Part shown: positions 35,147 to 44,051 of the stretch, piece by piece
Numbering within the stretch: position 1 is the stretch's first letter
Layout of the letters: each line of letters starts with the position of its first letter
From: Egaibacter sp046050465
Lineage (GTDB): Bacteria > Pseudomonadota > Gammaproteobacteria > Burkholderiales > Burkholderiaceae_C
DNA length: 64,000 nucleotides
Assembly: GCA_046050465.1 (NCBI GenBank)
Contig: JBJOPS010000008.1
Span: forward strand, 1 to 64,000
Direction: 5' to 3'
Position numbers and translations under genes: made by a program
The notes under the pieces: model-generated
What the model saw: only the letters and a program-made list of their open reading frames with translations
Database searches by the model: none
What the model was told of the DNA's origin: nothing

Positions 35147-35239
35147 GGAAACGTGACCGAGTGGCCGAAGGTGCTCCCCTGCTAAGGGAGTATGGGGTGT
35201 AGAGCCTCATCGAGGGTTCGAATCCCTCCGTTTCCGCCA
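35147..35239 (+). tRNA. tRNA-Ser, anticodon GCT
   Basis: A class II tRNA reads AGC/AGU codons. The acceptor stem GGAAACG pairs with CGTTTCC (35229-35235). The anticodon stem-loop is CTCCC-CTGCTAA-GGGAG with anticodon GCT. The long variable arm is typical of tRNA-Ser, the T-loop reads GGTTCGAATCC, the discriminator base is G, and the 3' CCA is encoded (35237-35239). Confidence 0.97.
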
Positions 35240-35283
35240 ATGGAAAAGTCCTTTGTAATCAATAGGTTACACAGGACTGACTA

Positions 35284-35314
35284 AAAAGCCCAACTTAAAC
35301 AGTTGGGTTTTTTT
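35284..35314 (+). terminator. Rho-independent terminator after tRNA-Ser
   Basis: The stem CCCAACT / AGTTGGG (7 bp, 5-nt loop) is preceded by an A-rich run and followed by seven T. It ends the lysC/tRNA-Ser transcription unit. Confidence 0.9.
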
Positions 35315-35365
35315 ATGCCTAGCTTCCTGGCAGTGGCACCGTTCTGGCACGGACTGATATCCCTA

Positions 35366-35560
35366 TATTACTGGCCCAGCATTGAAGAGGTTCAGGACTT
35401 CGCCACGCGCTGGATGTGGTCCTACAATCACGACCGCCCGAATATGGCCCTGGGCGGTTTCACCCCAAAGCAGCATCTGGCCATGGCTGCATAAACCGTT
35501 CTACTTCTCTGGTCAGTGGAATTCGGGGGGATTACCGGCATTCCCGGTGGCCTGCCCAGT
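35366..35560 (+). pseudogene. Remnant of an IS3-family transposase (OrfB C-terminus) and right end
   Basis: About 43 codons in frame, starting near YYWPSIEEVQDFATRW and ending HDRPNMALGGFTPKQHLAMAA at the stop (35492-35494), match the C-terminal end of IS3-family OrfB transposases (the NHDRPN..LGG.TP motif). The catalytic DDE core and OrfA are missing. The next roughly 60 bp, with GGAATTCGGGGGGATTAC, look like the right terminal region of such an element. It lies just after the tRNA-Ser terminator; no left end is visible, so this is a dead fragment. Confidence 0.75.
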
Positions 35561-35612
35561 TAGATGGATGTTTGGCCGTAAACGAGTCATCGAGCTGCTA
35601 CTGATTTGTCAA

Positions 35613-36392
35613 TTATTCGTAGCGGGGGCGCCGCTTTGACAGAAATGCCGCAATGCCAATACCGGCATTGGGATGGTGCAGGTTGGTGACGAAGTGGTCA
35701 CGCTCGAGTTTCAGGTGGTCTGCCAAGGTGTCGTGATCAGCCTGGCGAACGAGCGCCTTGGCGCTGGCCAGGGCGTTGGTGGCCCGTCCGCACAACATAT
35801 TTCCCAATTCCAGCGCATCTGCAAGAGCCGAGCCCGGAGTGGTGACACGATTGACGACGCCCAGGTCCTTCAGGCGCTGCGCCGTGATGCGCTCGCCGCA
35901 CATCAGAAGCTCGTTGACCAGCTGGCGGGGCAGGGCGCGGGTCAGGTGCCAGCTGCCACCGCCATCGGGCGACAGGGCGATGTTGCTGTAAGCCATGACA
36001 AACACGGCGTCGCTGGCAGCCACGATGAAATCGCAGGTCAGCGCCAGCGAAAAGCCGGCACCCGCCGCTGCGCCCTCAACAGCGGCGATAACCGGTTTGG
36101 GGAACGACCCAATCGCCTCAATCCAGGCGTGCAGTCCATCGATGCTCTGTGCCTGAACAGACGGTGGTTGCTGGCGATTGGCCTGCAACCGCTGCAGATT
36201 GCCCCCTGCGCTGAACATTGATCCTTCACCTGCAATGATGACGCAGCCAATGTCCTGGTCTTCTTTTGCGGTGGTCAGGGCCTGCATGCCTTCAGCATAG
36301 ATTTCCGGCCCCAATGCGTTTCGGTGCTCAGCGTTGGCAATGGTCAGCAGCAGTACCTTGCCTTGCCGGGATTGCTGAAGTGTGGCGGTCAT
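35613..36392 (-). CDS. Enoyl-CoA hydratase/isomerase family protein
   Basis: This is a crotonase-fold enzyme, probably acting on 2-enoyl-CoA or ring-opened aromatic CoA intermediates. The 259-residue protein shows MFSAGGNLQRL (oxyanion-hole region), AAVEGAAAGAGFSLALTCDFIVA and the GGGSWHLTRALP helix. The crotonase Glu/Asp pair is not both obvious; SPDGGGSW carries the Asp typical of PaaG/MenB-like members. It lies 20 bp downstream of a 3-hydroxyacyl-CoA dehydrogenase on the same strand, so the two likely serve one beta-oxidation or phenylacetate-type route. The substrate is not determined. Confidence 0.86.
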   Translation of the reverse strand: MTATLQQSRQGKVLLLTIANAEHRNALGPEIYAEGMQALTTAKEDQDIGCVIIAGEGSMFSAGGNLQRLQANRQQPPSVQAQSIDGLHAWIEAIGSFPKPVIAAVEGAAAGAGFSLALTCDFIVAASDAVFVMAYSNIALSPDGGGSWHLTRALPRQLVNELLMCGERITAQRLKDLGVVNRVTTPGSALADALELGNMLCGRATNALASAKALVRQADHDTLADHLKLERDHFVTNLHHPNAGIGIAAFLSKRRPRYE

Positions 36393-36412
36393 GAAGTCAG
36401 GCTTTGCATACG

Positions 36413-37936
36413 TCAGAAGTCTTCTTCATGCATCAGGCTCAAGCCGATGGCGCCGCGCCTGCGTAGCCAGGGGCTGGGGCGATAGCGGGGGTCACCATAG
36501 ACTGTTTGCATGTTGAAGAGCACTTCCAGCACATTGGTTGGACCATACAGATTGCCCATCGCCAGGGGACCGCGCGGGTAGCCCAACCCCAGCGTTACCG
36601 CGGTTTCCAGGTCGTCGGGTGTGCAGATGCCCTGTTGGCACATGTCCGAGGCAATATTCACGATGGTGGCAACCACCCGCTGCGTCACAAAGCCGCCGCT
36701 GTCACGGATAACACTGACCGCTTTTCCGTCACGCGCCATGAGCGCATGTGCCGCCCGACGCATGTCAACGCGAGTTGCAGGGTTGGTTGCCAGAACCCTG
36801 CGCTTGGTGGTGGCGTCATCCACCAGCATGTCGATACCGACGGTTCGGGCCGGGTCGAGCCGCTCAACAACAGCCACCGTTGTGACATCAAATCCCAAAG
36901 GGGCGACCAGTGTCAGCGCGTTGGGTGATGGGGACGCTCCGGTTTCTATCGTTGCGCCCAGATTCTTCAGCAGCAACAGCAGTTCGGCGCGTCGTGCCGC
37001 ACGGGGTGAAACCCACACGGGCGGCATGTCTTCAACTTGTGGGGCCGCGGGTTCTGGCAGAACCTGGGCGACCCCATCCAGATAGCGGTAAAACCCTTCG
37101 CCCACCTTTTTGCCCAAAACACCTCCTGCCATACGCTGGGCGGTGATGACGCTGGGGCGATACCGTGGCTCTTCATAGTATTGGCGGTAAACAGACTCCA
37201 TTACCGGGTGGGAGACATCCAGCGCGGTCAAGTCCATCAGCTCGAAGGGGCCCAGCTTGAAGCCGGCCTGGTCTTTCAGAATGCGGTCAATCGTGGCGAA
37301 GTCGGCAACACCTTCACTGACGATGCGCAACGCCTCGGTGCCAAAGCCGCGCCCGGCATGGTTCACGATGAAACCCGGTGTGTCCTGCGCCTGCACCGGT
37401 GTGTGTCCGATTTGCCGGGCATAGGCAGACAGTGCCGCACAGACTGACGGTTCAGTTTTGAGTCCGCCAATCACCTCAACTACTTTCATCAGGGGGACCG
37501 GGTTGAAAAAATGAAATCCGGCAAAACGCTGCGGGTGTTTCAGCTGTGCTGCGATGGCCGTGACAGACAGTGATGACGTGTTGGTGGCGAGCACGGCATC
37601 CGTGCGGACAATGTCCTCCAGCTCGGAGAATAATGTGGATTTAACCTCCAGCCGTTCGATGATGGCCTCAACAACCATTTCGCAATTGGCTAGTGCATTC
37701 AGTGAATCTGCACAAGTTACACGTCCTTTGTAACAGCTCGCCTGAACTGCGTCCAGCCTGCCCTTGACAACCAGCTTGTCCCATTGGGAGAAGAGGGCCG
37801 CCCGGGTTGCTGTGCTGACCTCGCCGCGCTTATCAAACAGGATGACCTGACTGCCTGCCTGCACAGCAATTTGGGCGATGCCACATCCCATGGCCCCGGC
37901 CCCGACAATGCCGATTCTCGAAAATTGAATTGTCAT
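36413..37936 (-). CDS. paaH: 3-hydroxyacyl-CoA dehydrogenase (PaaH/PaaC type)
   Basis: This enzyme oxidises (3S)-hydroxyacyl-CoA with NAD. The Rossmann motif IGIVGAGAMGCGIAQIA opens the 507-residue protein. ANTSSLSVTAIAAQ, FAGFHFFNPVPLMKVVEVI and PGFIVNHAGRGFGTEALRI are family signatures, followed by two C-terminal dehydrogenase domains. The double C-domain length of about 505 residues is characteristic of the PaaH group of phenylacetate degradation. No other paa genes are in the window, so a general fatty acid role is also possible. It is divergent from the first FimV-like gene. Confidence 0.88.
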   Translation of the reverse strand: MTIQFSRIGIVGAGAMGCGIAQIAVQAGSQVILFDKRGEVSTATRAALFSQWDKLVVKGRLDAVQASCYKGRVTCADSLNALANCEMVVEAIIERLEVKSTLFSELEDIVRTDAVLATNTSSLSVTAIAAQLKHPQRFAGFHFFNPVPLMKVVEVIGGLKTEPSVCAALSAYARQIGHTPVQAQDTPGFIVNHAGRGFGTEALRIVSEGVADFATIDRILKDQAGFKLGPFELMDLTALDVSHPVMESVYRQYYEEPRYRPSVITAQRMAGGVLGKKVGEGFYRYLDGVAQVLPEPAAPQVEDMPPVWVSPRAARRAELLLLLKNLGATIETGASPSPNALTLVAPLGFDVTTVAVVERLDPARTVGIDMLVDDATTKRRVLATNPATRVDMRRAAHALMARDGKAVSVIRDSGGFVTQRVVATIVNIASDMCQQGICTPDDLETAVTLGLGYPRGPLAMGNLYGPTNVLEVLFNMQTVYGDPRYRPSPWLRRRGAIGLSLMHEEDF

Positions 37937-38002
37937 ATTTGGAATTATGACTGGCCTAGTGATCCAATAGAGCCTGAAGCTATGCCAGAATCGGGGCCAA
38001 TC

Positions 38003-39760
38003 ATGAAGTTTCTTGTCAAAACGTCAGCAGCTGGCATTTTGCTGTTATTTGGAGCAGCAAGCTGTTTTGCGTTGACGATTGGCCGAGCGCGTGGCGCGAT
38101 TGTCTTGGGCCAACCGCTGAGTATCACGGTGCCAGTACAGACCGACGAGGGAGATGATTTCTTGTCGCTGTGCTTGGATGCCAGTGTTTTTTATGGCGAT
38201 GTGCAGCAGGCGCGCGCGCACACTACATTGCTGACAACTTCGAGTCCCAGTAGGCGCACTGCTCTGGTCGAGGTGCGTTCACTTCAGGTTGTTGATGAGC
38301 CCGTGGTGACAGTCAATTTGCACGCGGGATGTGCCCAGAAAATCGCTAGACGGTTTGTTTTTTTTGCAGATATACCGAGTGAGGCAGCCATTGCCGTGCC
38401 GTTACCGGTTAGTGCCTTGGCCCCAGCAGCTGTATCAGCCCGGGCCGATGTCGAGCGGGCGATCCTGCCTGCGCGAGATGCCGATCCAGTGGTACGCAGC
38501 AAGCCAGTCGCTGTCAAACCTGCTGATATTTCTTCTGCGGTAACGGCGAAAGCACGAACCCGTCGGACTGCCCGTGGCACCAAGATTTTGGTTGCCGGAA
38601 ACCGGGCCGCGTCAAAGTTGGAACTGGTCTCACTTGATGCCGGTCAATTGCATGAGTTGGAATTGAAATTTACCCGGGAATTACTAGCCGATCCTGTCGA
38701 AAATTCTAATTCTGCGGCGACTGCCGCAGCCTGGTGGCGCGCTCTGAATGCGCAGCCAGAAGATATTGTGAGAGACTGGCAAAGATTGCAGGGACTTGAT
38801 GGTGATCTGAAGATTTTGCGTGCAGTTACGGCCAAAAATGAGTCTCATCTGCTTGAAATGCAGCAACTGCTCAGAGCTGCGGAGTCCGGTCGATTTGCAA
38901 ACGGATTGGTGCACGGTCTTATTGCACTGCTGCTGGTCAGCCTGACTGGCGTCTTTTTTCTGTGGCGTCGTCAGAACCGCAAAGATCAGGTATCGCATAC
39001 TTGGTGGCAGAGTTCTGAAGCTATTTCGACCGGGCAAAATGGTCAGGAGGCGGAAGGGGCGACGAACGTCAGCTTAGCTGTTGCTGGCGAGTTGCCGACA
39101 CGTACTGAGTTTGTAGACATCAACTTGGAACTCAAGCCGGATGCCCCATCCTTAAAACAGATCAAAATCCCTTCAAAATTAGCCAGTTCACGAGGCAAGC
39201 CGCGTGATCGCGAGTCTTTCTTTCCCTCCTCCACAGGCTGGACTGGTGATAGGGGGTTTTCGCATAGCATGGTGAATTCGCTTCGCACTACCAATTCGGA
39301 AGAGCTGGTTGATGTACGGCAGCAGGCGGATTTTTTTGTACTGCTGGGCCAATATGACCGAGCCATTCAAGTGTTGCGAGAGCGCCTTGATTGGCATGGC
39401 GAAGCCAGTCCGCTTGTTTATTTGGATCTGATGCAGTTGTTGCATAGGCTGGATCGTAGAATTGACTTCAATCAGTGTCGTGATCAATTCAATCGACTGT
39501 TTACTGGCCGGGTTCCTGAATATGGAGCGTTTGATCAAAAGGGCAAAGGTCTGGAAGCTTATCCTGATGTGTTAGCGCGTATAACAGCTGACTGGACATC
39601 GGAGCTGATTCTGGAGAATCTTGAAAATTTTATTTTTTGCCGACCCAGTGCCGACCCAGGCGCGCCTTTTGATCTCCTGGCTTTTGAGGATTTATTGATG
39701 CTGCATGCGGTGGCGACATGGCGCGCATCAGGTCCTGTCAAGGGGTACCCAGCAGCTTGA
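38003..39760 (+). CDS. FimV-like protein, copy 1
   Basis: This is a membrane protein of about 585 residues with FimV-like layout. It has a signal peptide (MKFLVKTSAAGILLLFGAASCFA) and then an N-terminal domain of about 100 residues that begins LTIGRARGAIVLGQPLSITVPVQ and contains three cysteines. A long linker leads to a transmembrane helix near 305-327 (GLIALLLVSLTGVFFLWRR) and a cytoplasmic C-terminal region with a helical repeat pair (VDVRQQADFFVLLGQYDRAIQVLRERL). FimV/TspA proteins support type IV pilus function and polar organisation; that role here is by analogy. The ATG at 38003 has GGGG at 6 nt. A paralogue follows after 45 bp. Confidence 0.75.
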   Translation: MKFLVKTSAAGILLLFGAASCFALTIGRARGAIVLGQPLSITVPVQTDEGDDFLSLCLDASVFYGDVQQARAHTTLLTTSSPSRRTALVEVRSLQVVDEPVVTVNLHAGCAQKIARRFVFFADIPSEAAIAVPLPVSALAPAAVSARADVERAILPARDADPVVRSKPVAVKPADISSAVTAKARTRRTARGTKILVAGNRAASKLELVSLDAGQLHELELKFTRELLADPVENSNSAATAAAWWRALNAQPEDIVRDWQRLQGLDGDLKILRAVTAKNESHLLEMQQLLRAAESGRFANGLVHGLIALLLVSLTGVFFLWRRQNRKDQVSHTWWQSSEAISTGQNGQEAEGATNVSLAVAGELPTRTEFVDINLELKPDAPSLKQIKIPSKLASSRGKPRDRESFFPSSTGWTGDRGFSHSMVNSLRTTNSEELVDVRQQADFFVLLGQYDRAIQVLRERLDWHGEASPLVYLDLMQLLHRLDRRIDFNQCRDQFNRLFTGRVPEYGAFDQKGKGLEAYPDVLARITADWTSELILENLENFIFCRPSADPGAPFDLLAFEDLLMLHAVATWRASGPVKGYPAA

Positions 39761-39805
39761 ATCGGGCAATGTGAGAAAATAAAGTATAAGAACGTGGGGA
39801 ATTTT

Positions 39806-41776
39806 TTGAAACTCAAATTACAGGTTTTGGGTGCTGTGCTGTTGTGCTCAGTTGCGAGTGCTAGCTCAATGACGCTTGGGCGTGTTCGGGGATCGGCGCT
39901 GATTGGGCAGCCACTGGACTTGAGCTTTCCGGTCCAGTTTGATGCGGAAGACAACATAACGGCACTTTGCGTGGATGCTGATATTTTTCATGCTGATACA
40001 CGGCAGGATGTTGCTCGTGTCAAAGTAAGTGTTAGTGTTGCCCAACCGCTGCGAACTGCGATCGTGCGGGTGGAATCTTCTCAGCCGGTGGATGAGCCTA
40101 TGGTGACGGTTTATCTGAAGGCTGGATGCGGCCAGAAAGTGACACGCCGCTACGTTCTGCTTGCCGATTTTCCATCTGAGCCTGCATCTGCTCCGATCGC
40201 ATTGGCTGCGCCGCAGGTATCTGCCGCTATGGCAGCGGAGGCAAAGATTGGATCGACTTGGGCAGAGGTGCCCAGTCCAGCGCAGCCGATAGCCAAAGTG
40301 CAACAAAACGTAGGTATCAAACCGTCACCTGGCGCCCGCAAACTGAAAATGCCAGCGGCTCCCGCAAAAACTATCTTGCCGCCAGCTGAAAAATCTGTCG
40401 CATCTGAGCGGCAATTGGCCAAGTCTTTAACGCCTCAGCCCCGATTGCAGCTGGAATCTTTAGAGGTTCTTGCCGAGCGTGGTGCCGTGTTAGAGGCGGC
40501 GAAAGGAGCCTCCGCTCCTGTACCGGTTCCAGCCGATGACATCGTCAAGGATGTGATGCGTTTCCAGTCATTGGAAGGCGATATGAAGACCTTGCTTTCA
40601 CTGGCAGCGAAAAATGAAGCCAGCCTGCTGGAAATGAAAGCACGACTGGAAAGGGCTGAGTCTGAGCGTTTTGCTAACTGGTTGGTTTATGCGTTAAGTG
40701 CTGCCATTTTGCTATGCTTGGCTTCAATTTGGACTCTATGGAATCGGCAGCGGACTTTGGAGGCAACCAAGAGTAATTGGTGGCGAGAGGATGAGGCAAG
40801 CACCGAAAAAGTCAATCTCGCAGGAGCAGAGATGACGTCGGCGCTCGGATCAGCGGCGGTCGATGCAGTTCCAGATGTCCTCGATAGAAATGTCCAAGTC
40901 GCCCGAGCGGTAAAGCCACCAGAGCCGCAGGATCATGACCCCATTTCTTCAGTGGACCTGCATCTCTCGGAAATCAGTGCTTCCACCTTTGATACGCTGC
41001 TGCAGTCGGGACCAGCGCCTATTCGCAGTGGCAAGCCTAGTGTCTTGGACGGGCTATCCAGCCCTGGCGATCGGTGCGTCAGCCCGGATGATTCAGTCGA
41101 TATACGGCAACAGGCAGAGTTCTTCGTGTCTCTTGGCCAAACTGATCAGGCGGTTCGCGTGTTGGAAAGCCACATTGCGGAGAATATTGGATCCAGTCCC
41201 GGACTCTATCTGGATCTGCTTCATTTGTTTCACTCGTTGAATTTGAAGACCGACTTCCGTCAATATCGTGAAGACTTCAACTTGCTGTTTAACTCCCGAA
41301 TTCCAGAATTCGCACTTTTCAAACAAGAAGGCCAAAATCTTGAGTCGTATCCAGATGCGCTAGCCGAGATCTCGGCTGCATGGTATTCACAGAAGGTATT
41401 GCAAGTACTTGAAACTCTTATTTTTCATAATTCAAGAAATAACAAAGTTCAAGTGTTTGATTTGGCTGCTTTCCGCGAGCTGTTGCTTTTGTATGGTATC
41501 GCCCTGAGTGATCAGCGGGGGGGAGGGGCGCATTCTGAAAGCCAATCGGATTTCGCCAGCAAGTCCTTCGTAAGAGAAGGTGTTAGATCAGAATTTGGGA
41601 AGGTAAATGCAGATACCTTTGTGCATACTCGGCAAAGTGACATCAAAGCCAGCCAGCTTGCCAGTGGAAGCAGTGACTTGGTTCATTTGGAATCTTTGCC
41701 AAGTATTTATCCCGATATTGACGTCAATCTGGATCTTAATTCAGATGAATCCAGTGGCGGTGAAAACCGCAAGTAA
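39806..41776 (+). CDS. FimV-like protein, copy 2
   Basis: This is a tandem paralogue of the gene before it: signal peptide (KLKLQVLGAVLLCSVASASS), N-terminal domain starting MTLGRVRGSALIGQPLDLSFPVQ with cysteines at matching places, linker, transmembrane helix (NWLVYALSAAILLCLASIWTLW) and a cytoplasmic part with VDIRQQAEFFVSLGQTDQAVRVLESHI. It has about 656 residues and is longer at the C-terminus than copy 1. I prefer the TTG at 39806, preceded by GGGGA; a GTG at 39794 is in frame. Shared motifs cover both ends of the proteins, so the duplication was of the whole gene. Confidence 0.75.
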   Translation: MKLKLQVLGAVLLCSVASASSMTLGRVRGSALIGQPLDLSFPVQFDAEDNITALCVDADIFHADTRQDVARVKVSVSVAQPLRTAIVRVESSQPVDEPMVTVYLKAGCGQKVTRRYVLLADFPSEPASAPIALAAPQVSAAMAAEAKIGSTWAEVPSPAQPIAKVQQNVGIKPSPGARKLKMPAAPAKTILPPAEKSVASERQLAKSLTPQPRLQLESLEVLAERGAVLEAAKGASAPVPVPADDIVKDVMRFQSLEGDMKTLLSLAAKNEASLLEMKARLERAESERFANWLVYALSAAILLCLASIWTLWNRQRTLEATKSNWWREDEASTEKVNLAGAEMTSALGSAAVDAVPDVLDRNVQVARAVKPPEPQDHDPISSVDLHLSEISASTFDTLLQSGPAPIRSGKPSVLDGLSSPGDRCVSPDDSVDIRQQAEFFVSLGQTDQAVRVLESHIAENIGSSPGLYLDLLHLFHSLNLKTDFRQYREDFNLLFNSRIPEFALFKQEGQNLESYPDALAEISAAWYSQKVLQVLETLIFHNSRNNKVQVFDLAAFRELLLLYGIALSDQRGGGAHSESQSDFASKSFVREGVRSEFGKVNADTFVHTRQSDIKASQLASGSSDLVHLESLPSIYPDIDVNLDLNSDESSGGENRK

Positions 41777-41791
41777 TGGTCACACCACGCC

Positions 41792-42799
41792 CTATCGGTG
41801 AACCTGCAGCGCTGCAGGGTTGACGATATTGGTAGGGTGCCCTGAGATGAAATGGATTATGTTGTCAAACGCTGCACCAAAATACATCTCGTAGGTTTCC
41901 TGCTCCACGTAGCCAATGTGAGGGGTACAGACACAATTTTCCAGGCGCAGTAGAGAGTGGCCCTGAAGAATTGGTTCTGCTTCGTACACGTCCACGGCTG
42001 CCATGCCAGGCCGGCCATGGAGCAACGCACTTAAAAGTGCCTCACTTTCAATGAGCTCGGCGCGTGAGGTGTTTACCAGTAATGAGGTGGGCTTCATGTT
42101 CGCCAGGTCCTCTGGCCGCACTATTGCTCGAGTTTCATCAGTGAGCCTGAGGTGTACTGAGAGTACATCACTATGGGTGAAAAACTCACTTCTGGACGTG
42201 GACACGTGATATCCATCCATCACGGCACGTTCCAGAGAAGCCTCACTTCCCCAGATCATGACATTCATGCCAAATGCCTTTCCATATCCGGCCACCAAGC
42301 GGCCAATTTTTCCGTACCCCCATATACCCAATGTCTTGCCATGAAGTACGCTGCCAATGCCGAAATTGGCAGGCATCGCTCCAGTTTTCAAACCTGCTTG
42401 CTGCCAGGCACCATGCTTGAGATTGCCAATGTAGTGTGGAAGACGACGGGTGGCCGCCATAATCAGGGCCCAAGTCAACTCGGAAGGAGCAATGGGAGAT
42501 CCGGTGCCTTCAGCCACGGCTATGCCAAGTTCGGTACATGCAGCGATATCAATATGGTTGCCAATTCGTCCTGTTTGCACAATCAGTTTGAGTCTAGGAA
42601 GTTTTTGTACCAATTGATGCGAGATGTGAGTGCGTTCACGGATGAGAACGACGATGTCAGCATCTTTGAGGCGAACCGATAGCTGCCCAACTCCTTTGAC
42701 CGTGTTGGTATAGACCTTGGCCGGATAAGCATCCAGTTTAGCGGCGCATTTGAGCTTGCGCACTGCATCCTGATAGTCATCAAGAATCACAATGTTCAT
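41792..42799 (-). CDS. D-2-hydroxyacid dehydrogenase family protein
   Basis: This is an NAD(P)-dependent dehydrogenase of the D-isomer-specific 2-hydroxyacid family (335 residues). The nucleotide motif LGIWGYGKIGRLVAGYG is near residue 155. The catalytic triad is visible as Arg in LLVNTSRAELI, Glu in VDVYEAEPI and His in CVCTPHIGYVE. It resembles the branch annotated as 3-phosphoglycerate dehydrogenase-like without the C-terminal ACT domain, so SerA activity should not be assumed. It converges on the FimV-like pair with a 15-bp gap. Bases 42800-42942 upstream hold nothing I can name. Confidence 0.85.
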   Translation of the reverse strand: MNIVILDDYQDAVRKLKCAAKLDAYPAKVYTNTVKGVGQLSVRLKDADIVVLIRERTHISHQLVQKLPRLKLIVQTGRIGNHIDIAACTELGIAVAEGTGSPIAPSELTWALIMAATRRLPHYIGNLKHGAWQQAGLKTGAMPANFGIGSVLHGKTLGIWGYGKIGRLVAGYGKAFGMNVMIWGSEASLERAVMDGYHVSTSRSEFFTHSDVLSVHLRLTDETRAIVRPEDLANMKPTSLLVNTSRAELIESEALLSALLHGRPGMAAVDVYEAEPILQGHSLLRLENCVCTPHIGYVEQETYEMYFGAAFDNIIHFISGHPTNIVNPAALQVHR

Positions 42800-42942
42800 G
42801 CCGACATTGTGCCTTGCTTATGATCTACTGCCCGATTTCATGCTAGGTACCGGCCGGTCGGGGAAAGTGGCCCTCTGCTTCTACAGGCCTTACCTATGCC
42901 ATATCGTCGTGCTACTACGGCGTGGATAGGTCAGTACGAGTT

Positions 42943-43293
42943 TTAAGCGGCGCCACCTGAGCAGGCGACTAGTCGTTCCAATTCGGCGCAGACATCGGAC
43001 ATGCGGCCAGAGATCGTCATCCGGCCGACTTGACCGGGTTGATGATCAGACTCTACCACCCGGACCACGCGTAGGCGAGGGCAAGGTAATCGACTGGTTG
43101 CAGATGAGGTTTGAATAGTGACAACAGTATTCTCTGGATGTGCATGAGTCGCCAAGGAGGGTGATGTAAACCTGTCGACAGGACACACAGCAGGCTTGCC
43201 GTTGAGCCACTGGGTCAGACTCTGTATGGGGGCTAAAATTTCAGTAATGACAGACAAGGCAATGCGCATGATTCGTATCTCTTTGCAAATCAT
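42943..43293 (-). CDS. Small protein of unknown function directly downstream of lexA
   Basis: I do not recognise a characterised family. The 116-residue frame starts at an ATG adjoining the lexA stop (a second ATG at 43269 would give 108 residues starting MRIALSVITEILAP). The middle is Pro/Thr/Ser-rich and looks disordered. The C-terminal 45 residues (LRVVRVV...GRMTISGRMSDVCAELERLVA) look conserved and structured and resemble short conserved hypothetical proteins I associate with Burkholderiales. Position implies cotranscription with lexA and thus induction by DNA damage. A LexA-linked division inhibitor is one possibility, on position only. Confidence 0.6.
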   Translation of the reverse strand: MICKEIRIMRIALSVITEILAPIQSLTQWLNGKPAVCPVDRFTSPSLATHAHPENTVVTIQTSSATSRLPCPRLRVVRVVESDHQPGQVGRMTISGRMSDVCAELERLVACSGGAA

Positions 43294-43980
43294 TTACATC
43301 AGTATCGTGTTGCGAATCAGACCAACTGCCAGTCCTTCTATCTCGAACGACTCACCCGGTTCCACCACAATGGTCTGGTAGTCCGGGTTTTCTGGATGCA
43401 GCTCAATCAGATGCTTGTTGCGACGAAAACGCTTGACGGTGACCTCATCACCCAGCCGGGCGACAACAATCTGCCCGTTTTTGGCGTCTTTTGTGGCCTG
43501 AACGGCCAGCAGGTCCCCGTCCATAATGCCGGCGTCCCGCATGGACATGCCCCGTACCTTGAGCAGGTAATCGGGTTTGCGCTGAAACAGGCTGTTTTCG
43601 ACGTAATAGGTCTGGTCCACGTGCTCTTGCGCCAGAATCGGAGAGCCTGCCGCCACCCGCCCGATCAGTGGCAGTGCCAGCTGGGCCAGACTGGGCAGCG
43701 GAAAGGAAAATTGTTTGATGCGTGATTCGTTGATGGAACGAAGCGTTTCGCTTTTGAGGCGAATGCCGCGCGACGTGCCGCTGACCAGTTCGATCACGCC
43801 TTTGCGTGCCAGCGCCTGGAGATGTTCTTCTGCTGCATTGGCCGACTTGAAGCCTAACTCGCAGGCAATTTCAGCACGCGTGGGCGGCGCTCCCGTGCGG
43901 GCAATGGCGCTCTGGATAAGGTCCAGAATCTGTTGCTGGCGGGCGGTCAGTTTGACCGGAAACTCTGGCAAGTCGCTCAT
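43294..43980 (-). CDS. lexA: LexA, SOS response repressor
   Basis: LexA represses DNA-damage genes and cleaves itself when RecA filaments form. The 228-residue protein has a winged-helix N-domain (about 8-75: LTARQQQILDLIQSAIARTGAPPTRAEIACELGF) and an S24 protease domain. The cleavage site is Ala111-Gly112 (RVAAGSPI), the nucleophile Ser146 (RGMSMRDAGI) and the general base Lys183 (EVTVKRF). It is longer than E. coli LexA (202 aa) because of the linker and N-domain extension usual in this group. Two SOS boxes lie upstream, so it is autoregulated. Confidence 0.97.
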   Translation of the reverse strand: MSDLPEFPVKLTARQQQILDLIQSAIARTGAPPTRAEIACELGFKSANAAEEHLQALARKGVIELVSGTSRGIRLKSETLRSINESRIKQFSFPLPSLAQLALPLIGRVAAGSPILAQEHVDQTYYVENSLFQRKPDYLLKVRGMSMRDAGIMDGDLLAVQATKDAKNGQIVVARLGDEVTVKRFRRNKHLIELHPENPDYQTIVVEPGESFEIEGLAVGLIRNTILM

Positions 43981-44016
43981 GATGACTCCTTGGTATGGGC
44001 GTGGACTGCTGAAAAG

Positions 44017-44032
44017 CTGTCTTAATATCCAG
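44017..44032. promoter_or_regulatory. SOS box 1 (LexA operator)
   Basis: CTGTCTTAATATCCAG fits the CTG-N10-CAG LexA operator pattern. It lies 36 bp from the lexA start in the lexA/asparaginase divergent region. Confidence 0.8.
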
Positions 44033-44035
44033 TAA

Positions 44036-44051
44036 CTGTATTTTTAACCAG
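44036..44051. promoter_or_regulatory. SOS box 2 (LexA operator)
   Basis: CTGTATTTTTAACCAG fits CTG-N10-CAG and is closer to the consensus than box 1. Its spacing to box 1 is 19 bp centre to centre, about two helical turns. It ends 11 bp before the asparaginase ATG, so LexA bound here could also affect that gene. Confidence 0.87.
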
